Source of the DNA: Latrodectus hesperus
Taxonomy: Eukaryota > Arthropoda > Arachnida > Araneae > Theridiidae
Direction: 5' to 3'
NCBI GenBank assembly: GCA_037975125.1
Contig: CM075862.1
Location: forward strand, 14,231,125 to 14,295,124
Length of the DNA: 64,000 nucleotides
This document shows, in pieces, positions 63,521 to 64,000 of this stretch; within the stretch, counting starts at the first letter, position 1, and each line of letters starts with the position of its first letter. A program made the translations under genes and the position numbers. Below the pieces are notes generated by a model. It ran no database searches. It had not been told where the DNA came from and saw only the letters and a program-made list of their open reading frames with translations.

Positions 63521-64000
63521 CTTACATAATCTGCAGAACATAATTATCAAGACCTTGTGTCAGGTTTTGAGGCAGAATATTTGAATGCTAATTAATAATG
63601 ATATATAATGTTATTCTAGATATTTCTGTCCTCGTTAGAAATGCAAATGGAGTTCAATATTTAGTTCATTTAAACAATACAACGTGGAGTTGGTTTCTTA
63701 ATCAATATTTCTATAATGGTTTCGCTGGTTTATTCATCATATTTCAATAGTAAATAAATGACAACATAGTCTAGAGTTATATACAAACATAGAAGACAAT
63801 CTAATACAAGGAATGTACCTGACATTTTAAAACCATAGATAAACATATCATTTGGTTTACATGATATGATTATCTGTCTTTGGAATATGCTATTAGATAA
63901 GGGTTGTTTACTTTCAAAAGTACACTATGGGAATAACATTCTGACAGGTGGTTTTTCTCAACAATATCATTTTTCTATTGGATAAGAAATACATCAATCA
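63521..64000. other. AT-rich non-genic DNA
   Basis: I see no gene or repeat. Confidence 0.5.

Overview
The window is eukaryotic, strongly AT-rich, and almost entirely non-genic. The mix of tRNA-headed SINEs with (AAC)n tails, Tc1/mariner relatives, non-LTR retrotransposon ends and Mutator-like elements is what I would expect from an arthropod. The SINE and Tc1 sequences look most like those of orb-weaving spiders (Araneae). That assignment comes from recalled sequence character, not from a search. There is no bacterial-style operon, CRISPR array, phage or rRNA, and I found no genuine tRNA gene. The reading is an intergenic or intronic stretch of a large, repeat-rich genome.

Host coding signal is thin. 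The best candidate is a terminal exon at 12782-12993 (+): a strong splice acceptor, a 69-codon open frame, a stop, and AATAAA 160 bases further on. Weaker exon-like segments lie at 7920-8024 (+) and 54050-54244 (-). Two GC-rich islands (34.6-35.4 kb and 56.8-57.4 kb) stand out from the AT-rich background but have no convincing gene.

Layout. 0-6 kb: a SINE-A fragment, a 29-bp minisatellite, a solo LTR and a SINE-C. 6-11.5 kb: two oppositely oriented TA-flanked elements, a LINE end and a SINE-B with a perfect 13-bp target-site duplication. 12.8-13.2 kb: the candidate exon. 13-20 kb: mostly featureless. 20-26 kb: three unrelated degenerate tandem arrays. 28-31 kb: an internally deleted Mutator-like transposase and, 1.2 kb away, a MITE with a 9-bp duplication. 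35.7-39.5 kb: a 173-bp tandem array carrying a 60-bp LINE insertion, and an internally deleted but 5'-intact LINE flanked by a perfect 13-bp duplication. 39.7-42.3 kb: minisatellites of 61 and 55 bp. 43.4-45.1 kb: a mariner-like fossil and more MITE copies. 46.9-49.9 kb: a degenerate Tc1 element, a SINE-A and two LINE C-terminal fragments. 50.8-52.5 kb: a direct duplication around (TA)n tracts and a deleted mariner-like element. 53.6-56.1 kb: a chimeric SINE, and a Tc1 fossil with a SINE-A inside it. 58.7-59.7 kb: a SINE-A split by a solo LTR. 60-64 kb: SINE-C, MITE, a LINE end and a 136-bp tandem array.

The parts fit together as donor-parasite systems. LINE machinery presumably moved the SINEs and the deleted LINE. 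Mutator-like transposase presumably moved the 9-bp-TSD MITEs. Tc1/mariner transposases presumably moved the TA-flanked elements. All transposase and reverse transcriptase frames seen here are broken, so nothing in the window looks autonomously active.
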